Of a stretch of 64,000 nt of DNA, positions 26,393-33,818 are shown in pieces (within the stretch, counting starts at the first letter, position 1; each line of letters opens with the position of its first letter). This stretch comes from Ignavibacteriales bacterium. GTDB lineage: Bacteria > Bacteroidota > Ignavibacteria > Ignavibacteriales > Melioribacteraceae. A program made the translations under genes and the position numbers. Location of the stretch: the NCBI GenBank assembly GCA_020635275.1, contig JACKAA010000003.1:567001-631000 (forward strand), read 5' to 3'. Under the pieces are notes generated by a model. It did not search any database. It was not told the origin of the DNA and worked only from the letters and a program-made list of their open reading frames with translations.

Positions 26393-27763
26393 CTACAGTT
26401 TCTGAAATTTTGCTGTAAAATGTCTCAGCATTGGAGCTTCATAAATTATTTTGTAACCTTTTAACTTTTCTCTGTTATTGAAAACATCAATAACAACCTC
26501 CGCAACATAATCAATATGGCTTTGAGTGTATACTCTTCTTGGAATTGCTAGTCTTACTAATTCCATATTTGGTGAAACTAGTTTTCCATCTTTACCATAT
26601 TTACCAAACATCACACTTCCAATTTCTACAGATCTAATTCCGCCTTCTAAATAAAGCTCACAGACAATTGCCTGACCTGGATATTCATGAGGTTGAACAT
26701 TTGGCAGAAATCTTTTTGCATCAATATAAATTGCGTGTCCGCCTGGCGGCTCAATAATTGGGACACCTGCATTTACTAATTTCTCTCCTAAATATTCAGT
26801 ACTTCTTATTCTGTATTGAAGATAATGTTCATCAACAACTTCTTCTAATCCTCGGGCAACAGCTTCTAAATCTCGACCGGACAATCCACCGTATGTTGGA
26901 AAACCTTCTGTAACAATTAATAAATTTCTGCATTGTGTTGCTAACTCTTCATTGTTCAAAGATAAAAATCCACCGATGTTAACAAGTGCATCTTTCTTTG
27001 CACTCATTGTTGCTCCATCGGCATAAGAAAACATTTCCTGGCAAATCTCTAAAACAGATTTTTCATCATAACCATTTTCTCGCTTTTTAATAAAGTATGC
27101 ATTTTCTGCAAACCTGCATGCATCTAAAAAAAGCGGTAAATTATATTTATTACAAACTGCTCTAACATCTTTAATATTCTGCATTGAAACAGGCTGGCCT
27201 CCACCCGAATTATTTGTAACGGTAATCATAACAAGTGGAATATTTTCTTTACCTACATTATTTATAAATTCTTCAAGTTTTTCAATATCCATATTGCCTT
27301 TAAAATCAGCTTTGACTTCCGGTTTCTTCCCAATTTCATTCAGCAAATCGACTGCCTCAGCTCCGGTAAACTCAACATTTGCGCGAGTTGTATCAAAATG
27401 TGTATTGTTTGGAATAAATTTCCCTTGTCCGCCTAAAATTGTAAAAAGAATTTTTTCAGAAGCTCTGCCCTGATGTGTAGGAATAATAAATTCGTGTCCG
27501 GTAATTTTTTTGACTGCTGATTCAAATTTGTAAAAACTTTTTGATCCGGCATATGATTCATCGCCTTCCATTACTCCGGCCCATTGAGATGCACTCATTG
27601 CTGATGTTCCGCTATCTGTAAGTAAATCAATTAAAACATCATCTGCATGAATAAGAAAAGGATTGTGTCCCGCATCCTCTAAAATTTTTTCTCTTTCTTC
27701 TTTTGTCGTAAACCTTATCGGTTCAACAGATTTTATTCTGAAAGGTTCAATAATTGTTTTCAT
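26393..27763 (-). CDS. tnaA: Tryptophanase (tryptophan indole-lyase)
   Basis: A 456-residue PLP enzyme of the beta-eliminating lyase family; TnaA splits tryptophan into indole, pyruvate and ammonia. The PLP lysine is Lys257 (MSAKKDA). The closest relative to exclude is tyrosine phenol-lyase: its substrate residues Thr124 and Arg381 are here Asp124 (FDTT) and Ile381 (VEIG), as in tryptophanase. I use the ATG at 27763, preceded by GAGGTG; a GTG two codons earlier is less likely. No TnaC-like leader with a Trp codon is seen. It is divergent from a small XRE regulator whose operator lies between the genes. Confidence 0.92.
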   Translation of the reverse strand: MKTIIEPFRIKSVEPIRFTTKEEREKILEDAGHNPFLIHADDVLIDLLTDSGTSAMSASQWAGVMEGDESYAGSKSFYKFESAVKKITGHEFIIPTHQGRASEKILFTILGGQGKFIPNNTHFDTTRANVEFTGAEAVDLLNEIGKKPEVKADFKGNMDIEKLEEFINNVGKENIPLVMITVTNNSGGGQPVSMQNIKDVRAVCNKYNLPLFLDACRFAENAYFIKKRENGYDEKSVLEICQEMFSYADGATMSAKKDALVNIGGFLSLNNEELATQCRNLLIVTEGFPTYGGLSGRDLEAVARGLEEVVDEHYLQYRIRSTEYLGEKLVNAGVPIIEPPGGHAIYIDAKRFLPNVQPHEYPGQAIVCELYLEGGIRSVEIGSVMFGKYGKDGKLVSPNMELVRLAIPRRVYTQSHIDYVAEVVIDVFNNREKLKGYKIIYEAPMLRHFTAKFQKL

Positions 27764-27865
27764 AAACACCTCAAAATTTCAATGTACTAAGTTAATGTTT
27801 TTATAATACTATTTTTTTTCAAGTTTCAATTTTGGTAAAATTAATAATAATAATGTAATTTTTAC

Positions 27866-27896
27866 TTGACATTTTGTAAAGTATACTTTACTTTTG
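27866..27896 (+). promoter_or_regulatory. Promoter with 16-bp palindromic operator before the XRE gene
   Basis: TTGACA at 27866-27871, then TACTTTTG at 27889-27896, which matches the Bacteroidota -7 pattern TAnnTTTG; TTG and TA are 20 bases apart. A perfect 16-bp palindrome, GTAAAGTATACTTTAC (27876-27891), fills the spacer and enters the -7 element, as a repressor site would. Transcription would start almost on the ATG at 27901, so the mRNA may be leaderless; no ribosome site is seen. Confidence 0.75.
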
Positions 27897-27900
27897 AATT

Positions 27901-28104
27901 ATGAACGAGCAACTTAATAATAGACTGAAAGTTTTACGCGCCGAAAAAAATGTGACTCAAGAGGAGTTGGGCAATGCTTGCGGCTTAAGCAGACAAAGTA
28001 TTAATGCAATTGAAAAAGGAAAATATGTTCCTACAATTGTAAGTGCTCTTAAAATTGCAAAATATTTTAATGTAAGTGTAGAAGATATTTTTATACTTAA
28101 ATAA
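27901..28104 (+). CDS. Small XRE-family repressor
   Basis: A 67-residue protein that is almost all helix-turn-helix: RLKVLRAEKNVTQEELGNAC, GLSRQSINAIEKGKYVPTI, ALKIAKYFNVSVEDIFIL. This is the compact YozG-like XRE type, usually encoded just before one or two small membrane proteins, as here. It probably represses its own promoter through the palindrome at 27876-27891. The signal it responds to is unknown. The following gene starts 12 bases after the stop with a GAGGT ribosome site. Confidence 0.93.
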   Translation: MNEQLNNRLKVLRAEKNVTQEELGNACGLSRQSINAIEKGKYVPTIVSALKIAKYFNVSVEDIFILK

Positions 28105-28116
28105 ATTGAGGTAAAA

Positions 28117-28446
28117 ATGAAAATACGCGGTAATTATAAATTGTTTTATTTAATTGAACTTATTACTGGTATTATTCTGATTTTCTCGTTTAGCGCTTTT
28201 GGCGACAAAGGATTATTTGTACTAATTTTATTTTTTATTGGACTTTTTCTAACTCAAAAATTAAATCCAGACGAAAGAGAAATTCAATTAAATTTTCAAA
28301 TTAATACGTATGAAAGTATTGTAATTGGTATAGCAATGGGAATAATTTATTTTTTATTTCCGGCTCTTAATTGGTTTTATGCATTAATTTCAATCTCACT
28401 TATTTCAAGAGGAATTATTGGATTTCTAACTTTTCAGTTTAGTTAA
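28117..28446 (+). CDS. Small membrane protein of an XRE operon, DUF2178-like
   Basis: A 109-residue protein with about four hydrophobic segments (residues 10-27, 31-46, 65-81, 85-105). The loop LNPDEREIQLNFQ between the second and third segments recalls the D-E-R motif of DUF2178-type proteins often found next to small XRE repressors. GAGGTAAAA precedes the ATG. Function is unknown. It is in one operon with the XRE gene upstream and another membrane protein directly downstream. Confidence 0.78.
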   Translation: MKIRGNYKLFYLIELITGIILIFSFSAFGDKGLFVLILFFIGLFLTQKLNPDEREIQLNFQINTYESIVIGIAMGIIYFLFPALNWFYALISISLISRGIIGFLTFQFS

Positions 28447-28689
28447 ATGGAATTTAATGAATACAATATTTTTCTGGGAGAAATTATTATGGCATTTAGT
28501 TATTGGTATGAATTAACAGTAGGAGTGTTAACCTTAATAGCTTTGTTAATTATTGGAGAAAACGGATTTATTTTTCATATTTCATTTAGTGATTTTGCAA
28601 ATCTCAGCAACCTAACAATATTTATTTCAGCTTCTATTTTTATGATTTTAATAAGCATCTTAAGACTTTTTTATTATTACAAGAATTGA
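28447..28689 (+). CDS. Small membrane protein, function unknown
   Basis: An 80-residue protein with two hydrophobic segments. The first ATG follows the upstream stop codon directly. An alternative ATG at 28489, preceded by GGGAGA at good spacing, would give 66 residues beginning MAFSYWYELTVGVL and may be the true start. It resembles the second half of DUF2178-like proteins in size only. Third gene of the XRE operon; the next gene is 97 bases away. Confidence 0.65.
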   Translation: MEFNEYNIFLGEIIMAFSYWYELTVGVLTLIALLIIGENGFIFHISFSDFANLSNLTIFISASIFMILISILRLFYYYKN

Positions 28690-28786
28690 GAATTTTACCT
28701 ATTTGCTATAACTTTTTAGTAAATTTTGTTAGTTTATAAATATAAATTATGTCTATTCATTAGCCAATAAAATAAGGAATAAGCAA

Positions 28787-29605
28787 ATGGACGAATTTAA
28801 CAAACCCGATGAACCAATTGATGAAGTTGAGGAAGAAGAAGAATTAGGATTTACAGATAAGTTTATAAGTGTTTTAACGGAACCAGGCATTTTGTTTTCT
28901 AAACTTTCTAATTTGCCGGTAAAAACAATGGATTGGTTTATTCCAGTTCTAATATTAATCATTACCGTAATTGCAATGCAATTTATCATATTTACAAATC
29001 CAACCTTAAAATCAGTTGTCATGGATAAACAAATGGAGCGAATTGAAAAAAGTCTGCAAGAAGCTGTTGATAAAGGACAAATGACACAAGCTCAAGCTGA
29101 TGAACAATTAGAAAGAACAGCTGAATTTATGGAACAAGGCGGAAGCATGCAAATTGTGTTTGGTGCAATTGGTACTTTCATTTTTGTATTTATATTCTTT
29201 TTTATTGTGGCAGGGGTATTTCTGCTTGTAGCAAAATTTGCTCTGGGAGGAACCGGAGATTACAAGGCATCAATGCTGGCTTATGGTCTACCTAATTATA
29301 TTGGAGCTTTAAATGTTATCGTAATGATACTTGCATCAATATTACTTGGTAAAGTACTGGAAAATGTAAGTGTTGGAAGTTTTATGGGAATTGAAAGTGA
29401 AGGTATTTTTGGTTGGTTTATGCATAAGTTAGATCCACTTTCAATATGGTTTTATACTGTGGTTGGTATTGCATATGCAAAAATGTTTAAATCAGAGAAT
29501 ACAGTTAAATATATTGCGACGATTTTAGGAATTTGGATTGGTTTTAGTTTAATTATGCATTTTGTTACAAAAGCATTCCCATTCTTAAAACAATTCGGTA
29601 TGTAA
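28787..29605 (+). CDS. Yip1-domain membrane protein
   Basis: A 272-residue membrane protein of the YIP1 family. A very acidic N-terminus (about residues 1-22) precedes FISVLTEPGILFSKLSNLPV, a start typical of bacterial Yip1 proteins. There are five hydrophobic segments, with a charged coiled stretch at about 81-118 (QMERIEKSLQEAVDKGQMTQ) after the first. Eukaryotic relatives act in membrane traffic; the bacterial role is unknown. AAGGAATAAGCAA precedes the ATG. It is convergent with priA. Confidence 0.85.
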   Translation: MDEFNKPDEPIDEVEEEEELGFTDKFISVLTEPGILFSKLSNLPVKTMDWFIPVLILIITVIAMQFIIFTNPTLKSVVMDKQMERIEKSLQEAVDKGQMTQAQADEQLERTAEFMEQGGSMQIVFGAIGTFIFVFIFFFIVAGVFLLVAKFALGGTGDYKASMLAYGLPNYIGALNVIVMILASILLGKVLENVSVGSFMGIESEGIFGWFMHKLDPLSIWFYTVVGIAYAKMFKSENTVKYIATILGIWIGFSLIMHFVTKAFPFLKQFGM

Positions 29606-29612
29606 TTATTCC

Positions 29613-29670
29613 AAACCTCCGAGGTTTCCCTCTAGATAAACTGGCGGGTAAGTAATAACCTCGGAGGTTT
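29613..29670. repeat. Palindromic repeat with CCTCGGAGG arms, likely bidirectional terminator
   Basis: A 14-bp arm at 29613-29626 (AAACCTCCGAGGTT) pairs with 29657-29670 (AACCTCGGAGGTTT) across a 30-base spacer, followed by a T-rich run. The left arm can also fold on itself (AAACCT/AGGTTT). It lies between the convergent Yip1 and priA genes. The following TGACTTTTCAC is repeated twice within 30 bases. Confidence 0.75.
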
Positions 29671-29705
29671 TTGTTTGACTTTTCACCTTTGACTTTTCAC
29701 TTTTA

Positions 29706-32171
29706 TTACATCACACTTTGAGGATCAATATCAAAATAAACTTTTACATCTCTGAATCTTGATTTCTGATTATAATCAACATAAGCATTCATTATTGCGT
29801 TACGCAAAATTTTACCATTCGGATCAATTCTTCTCAAACTTTTTATCATAATCTGATATCTGAAAATTCCTTTTACTTTGAATATTATTGCTTCATTTGG
29901 AGGAAGAATCTGAAGCTTATCACTAAACTGCATTAATCGTCTATGAAAATCATTTACTGCTTGTTTTACTTTTTGATCATCTTCATCTTTAATTTCAATA
30001 AGTGCAATTCTGGAAAACGGCGGATACTGACTTTGTTGACGAAGCATAATTTCTTTTTGATAAAATTCATTGTAATTGTTGTCCAAAACTTTTTGCAGAA
30101 CAAAACTTTTATGATTCTGAGTTTGAATAATAACTTCACCTTCTTCTTTACTTCTTCCCGCTCTTCCTGCAACTTGAGTCAATAATTGAAACGTTCTTTC
30201 ATCAGCTCTAAAATCCGGGAGCCACAAAGATGTTTCAGCAGAAATTACTCCAACTAAGGTCACATTTGAAAAATCCATTCCTTTAGAAACTATTTGCGTC
30301 CCGACTAATATATCAATCTCACCTTTTCTAAAACTGTTCAAGATAATTCCTAATTTCCCTTTTCGATTAATTGTATCAGAATCAATACGCTCAACTTTTG
30401 CATTTGGGAAATGATAAGAAATTTCATCTTCAACTCTTTGAGTTCCAACACCAAAAAATTTAATTGCCATCGATCCGCAATTTTTACACGCTCTTGGCAC
30501 AGGTTTTACTGCTCCGCAATAATGGCATTTCATAATATTTTTATTAATGTGATGAACCATTGAAACAGTGCAGCTTTCACACATATCTATTTCACCGCAG
30601 TCATCACAATAAACCTGGGTTGCAAATCCACGCCTATTTTGCAGAATTATTACATTCTCTTTTTTGGTCAGTCTTTCATCAATAGCTTCAAGCAATGTTT
30701 TGGAGAAAACTCCAACCATTCTATTTTTTTTCTTTTCAAGAGTAACATCAATCAATTTTATTTTAGGAAGTTTTGCATTATCAACTCTTTCCGGAAGTTC
30801 AATTAATTTATACTTTCCAGTTTTAGCATTGTTCATACTTTCTAAGGAAGGAGTTGCAGAACCAAGAATAACCGGACAATTACTAAACATTGCTTTTAAA
30901 ACTGCAGCATCTCTTGCATTATATTTTGGCACCAAATCATATTGCTTATAACTCTGATCATGTTCTTCATCAACAACAATCAATCCTAAATTTTCTAAAG
31001 GTGCAAATAATGCCGAACGCGGACCAATAACAATATTGTACTTCCCTTTTATAATTCCGCGCCAAGTATCATATCTTTCACCTAATGACATTCGGCTGTG
31101 AATTACACATACCGAATTTCCAAAATTGTTAAAAAAACGCGAAGTAATTTGAGGAGTAAGTGATATTTCCGGAACCAAAATTAATGCAGCTTTCTTTTTC
31201 TTAACGGCAAGTTTTGTAAGTTCAATGTAAACTTGTGTTTTCCCGGAACCGGTAATTCCATGCAATAAATAAGTAGTAAATTTCTGATCATTTATATTTT
31301 GCGAAACTTCATTTATAATTTCGGATTGTTTTTCAGTTAAATCAAAGTTTTGAATTTCTTCATTATAAGTTTCTTTATAAACTCGTTCAACTTCTTTCAA
31401 TTCTATCTTAATAAGGTTTTTCTTTTCAAGAGAATTTAAAGAAGATTGATTTGATTTTGTTTTACTCAACAAATCACTTTGCTGAATACTTTTTTTCTTT
31501 GATGATAATAATTCTAAAAGAATAACAACTTGCTTTGGTGAGTTTCTCTCAATCTCTGGCATAATTTCATAAACTTCATCAACACTTTTATTGAGTGAAA
31601 TAAATTTCACTTTTTTTATTTTGATTTTAGAATCTTCAATTTCATCAAGAATTGTAACTGCACCAATTTTTTCAAGAGTTTTTAAAACCGAGTAAATACT
31701 TTTACGCTTAACTAATTTTTGTAAATAATTAATCTTATATGTATCTCTTTCAGATAGTACTTTTAAAAGTTTTGCTCTGGTTGAATTTTCTTTTTTCTCT
31801 TTTACTAAAAGTTGGGCACAATATTCCTTATCAGAAACCACAGTTTTTTTTGATTCAACATCAAGGCCGTATGGAACAGAATTTTTTAATGCTTCGCCCA
31901 AAGAACTTAAATAATAATCAGAAACCCACTCATAAAATTTTAACGATTCTTTACTGAAAATAGGCTGAGTATCTAAAACATCTCTGATTGGTTTAATTTT
32001 CTCTTTAACTTCTGTAGTTTCTTTTACATTTATTACAAATCCCGTTAAGACCCTTTTACCAAAAGGCACAACAACTCTAATTCCGATCATAACCTGATCT
32101 TGAAACTCTGATGGAATTGAATAGGTAAACGAATTTCTAAATGGTAATGGGAAAACTACTTCTGCAAACAA
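29706..32171 (-). CDS. priA: Primosomal replication restart helicase PriA
   Basis: An 821-residue superfamily 2 DNA helicase that restarts stalled forks. It begins FAEVVFPLPFRNSFTY, the PriA DNA-binding domain. Walker A is GITGSGKTQVYIE, followed by LVPEISLTPQI and the Walker B DEEHD. The zinc module has four Cys pairs (CDDC, CESC, CHYC, CKNC), and the C-terminal helicase motif is QVAGRAGRS. Length is normal. The start is a TTG at 32171, four bases after the S66 gene's stop; no in-frame ATG fits the conserved N-terminus. It probably forms an operon with the S66 gene upstream. Confidence 0.97.
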   Translation of the reverse strand: MFAEVVFPLPFRNSFTYSIPSEFQDQVMIGIRVVVPFGKRVLTGFVINVKETTEVKEKIKPIRDVLDTQPIFSKESLKFYEWVSDYYLSSLGEALKNSVPYGLDVESKKTVVSDKEYCAQLLVKEKKENSTRAKLLKVLSERDTYKINYLQKLVKRKSIYSVLKTLEKIGAVTILDEIEDSKIKIKKVKFISLNKSVDEVYEIMPEIERNSPKQVVILLELLSSKKKSIQQSDLLSKTKSNQSSLNSLEKKNLIKIELKEVERVYKETYNEEIQNFDLTEKQSEIINEVSQNINDQKFTTYLLHGITGSGKTQVYIELTKLAVKKKKAALILVPEISLTPQITSRFFNNFGNSVCVIHSRMSLGERYDTWRGIIKGKYNIVIGPRSALFAPLENLGLIVVDEEHDQSYKQYDLVPKYNARDAAVLKAMFSNCPVILGSATPSLESMNNAKTGKYKLIELPERVDNAKLPKIKLIDVTLEKKKNRMVGVFSKTLLEAIDERLTKKENVIILQNRRGFATQVYCDDCGEIDMCESCTVSMVHHINKNIMKCHYCGAVKPVPRACKNCGSMAIKFFGVGTQRVEDEISYHFPNAKVERIDSDTINRKGKLGIILNSFRKGEIDILVGTQIVSKGMDFSNVTLVGVISAETSLWLPDFRADERTFQLLTQVAGRAGRSKEEGEVIIQTQNHKSFVLQKVLDNNYNEFYQKEIMLRQQSQYPPFSRIALIEIKDEDDQKVKQAVNDFHRRLMQFSDKLQILPPNEAIIFKVKGIFRYQIMIKSLRRIDPNGKILRNAIMNAYVDYNQKSRFRDVKVYFDIDPQSVM

Positions 32172-32174
32172 TTT

Positions 32175-33212
32175 TTACTCGACTGCATTTTCTAATAAAG
32201 TTAAACTTTTGGTGTAAGTGTTTAATCTGGATTTTATACCAAATGGCAAAGTAAATTTATTTTCTATGTGACCAAATGAAAGACCGTAAATTACCGGCAC
32301 ATTTAATTCGCCCAAAATATCTTTAAATACTTGCACAAGCGTAAGTGAATTTTCAAACTCAGGATCATCTTCATTTACATCACAATTTCTGAATACACCT
32401 AATGCAACACCGACACAATCTTTAAATTTACCGGCTTGTTTCATTTGCGTCAGCATTCGGTCAATTCTATAAGGTTCTTCACCTATATCTTCAAGAAAAA
32501 TTATTTTGCCTTTTGTATCAATATCATATTCGGTTCCAATCATTGAAACAACAATAGATAAATTTCCGCCGACTAATTCACCTTCACCGATTCCTTCATT
32601 AAAGACAATTATTTGATCTTCTTCATCCGGCAGATTTTTCATCTCATAATTTTCTTTGGGATTCTCCAAAATATTATTGAAATGCTTTAGTGAATATTCA
32701 TTATAAGTTGAAGTTCCTACCGGTCCGTGAAAACAAACTAAATTAGTTTTTTTATAAATGGCATATAGTAAAGAAGTAATATCGCTGTATCCCAAAACTA
32801 TTTTGGGGTTCTTTTTAATTAAATCATAGTCTATCTTTGGCAGCATTCTTGCACAGCCATAACCACCGCGAATCTCAAAGATTGCATCAACCTCATCATC
32901 TGCAAACATACGGTTTAAATCTTCTGCTCTAGCAGAATCTGATCCCGCTAAATATCCATATTTTTCTTTTATAGTTTCATTGTATTTAACCTTAAAACCC
33001 AACTTTGTTAAATTTTCAGTTGCCTCGGCTAAATGGTTGTCTTTAATTGCACTTGCTGATGAAACCAAACCTATTGTATCACCTTTTTTTAATCTTTTGG
33101 GTTTAATTTTTGTGAGTATTTCAACATTTTCAAAATTGTTGATTTCCACAGTTTTACAGCTTAAAAGAATTATTGCTGAAATAAATAAGATTAAATGTCT
33201 TATAATTTTCAT
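32175..33212 (-). CDS. S66 family L,D-carboxypeptidase lipoprotein
   Basis: A 345-residue serine peptidase of family S66 (LdcA/MccF). The nucleophile Ser lies in LGYSDIT, the Glu in FLEDIGEEPYRID and the His in LSFGHIENK; the oxyanion-region RGGYGCARML is also present. LdcA removes the terminal D-Ala from tetrapeptides in peptidoglycan recycling, in the cytosol; this protein instead has a lipoprotein signal (IILLSC, Cys19), so it would act in the periplasm. MccF-type microcin hydrolysis is an alternative. It is followed after four bases by priA. Confidence 0.9.
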   Translation of the reverse strand: MKIIRHLILFISAIILLSCKTVEINNFENVEILTKIKPKRLKKGDTIGLVSSASAIKDNHLAEATENLTKLGFKVKYNETIKEKYGYLAGSDSARAEDLNRMFADDEVDAIFEIRGGYGCARMLPKIDYDLIKKNPKIVLGYSDITSLLYAIYKKTNLVCFHGPVGTSTYNEYSLKHFNNILENPKENYEMKNLPDEEDQIIVFNEGIGEGELVGGNLSIVVSMIGTEYDIDTKGKIIFLEDIGEEPYRIDRMLTQMKQAGKFKDCVGVALGVFRNCDVNEDDPEFENSLTLVQVFKDILGELNVPVIYGLSFGHIENKFTLPFGIKSRLNTYTKSLTLLENAVE

Positions 33213-33308
33213 AATTACTATTTACTTTAAGTATAAATTTCTTGAAAAAATCTATTATGAAAGCTAAGTTATATAATAAGATTTTAAAAACTAAGCGGAA
33301 AACAAAAA

Positions 33309-33767
33309 ATGAAAAAATTATTTGTATTAATTGCTGTTGTTAGTTTTTTATCAGTAAATTTATTTGCTGATGAAGCTAAAAAATATGGAAGTGAACTAAC
33401 ATTAACCGAAGCTACTCCAATTTCTGAAATTTTAGCTGATGCTGAAAGTTTTGTTGGGAAAAAAGTTCTTGTTGAAGGAACAGTTGTAGATGTTTGCGAG
33501 AAAAGAGGCTGCTGGATAAATTTAAGCGGTGACAAAGAGTTTGAAACAATCCGTGTAAAAGTTAATGACGGTGAAATTGTTTTCCCAATGGAAGCAAAAG
33601 GTAAAAATGCTTTAGTTGAAGGTGAAATTTTTTCAATTGTTACCGAAGGTGAAGGTTGCGGTGGTGATTGCAGCAAAGAAGGTGAAGAAAAAGAACATAA
33701 ATGTGAACATGAAAAAACAACCAAAAAAGTCTATATGATTAAAGGACTTGGCGCAGTTATAAAATAA
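33309..33767 (+). CDS. DUF4920 domain exported protein
   Basis: A 152-residue exported protein with a signal peptide (1-20, VNLFA). It matches DUF4920, an OB-fold-like domain: GKKVLVEGTVVDVCEKRGCW, with the conserved Cys pair C...GCW, then IRVKVNDGEIVFPMEAKGK and ALVEGEIFSIV. A charged insert with four Cys/His-rich turns (GCGGDC, HKCEH) near residues 117-137 could bind metal. Function is unknown. It stands alone between divergent S66 and convergent genes; a strong hairpin follows. Confidence 0.85.
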   Translation: MKKLFVLIAVVSFLSVNLFADEAKKYGSELTLTEATPISEILADAESFVGKKVLVEGTVVDVCEKRGCWINLSGDKEFETIRVKVNDGEIVFPMEAKGKNALVEGEIFSIVTEGEGCGGDCSKEGEEKEHKCEHEKTTKKVYMIKGLGAVIK

Positions 33768-33776
33768 TAAATTTTA

Positions 33777-33809
33777 AGACATTCCATATTTTCAAAATAT
33801 GGAATGTCT
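33777..33809. terminator. Bidirectional terminator hairpin
   Basis: A perfect 16-bp inverted repeat (33777-33792 with 33794-33809) around a single central base, between the convergent DUF4920 and sorting-domain genes. It is preceded by TTTT and followed by a TATTCAT stretch. Confidence 0.8.
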
Positions 33810-33818
33810 ATTCATATC

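Noticed and set aside
26393..27763. Tyrosine phenol-lyase
   Set aside because: Residues 124 and 381 are Asp and Ile, the tryptophanase state.
27822..27872. A 17-codon minus-strand frame upstream of tnaA as a TnaC-like leader peptide
   Set aside because: It has no Trp or Pro codon and no ribosome site, so it lacks what a TnaC leader needs.
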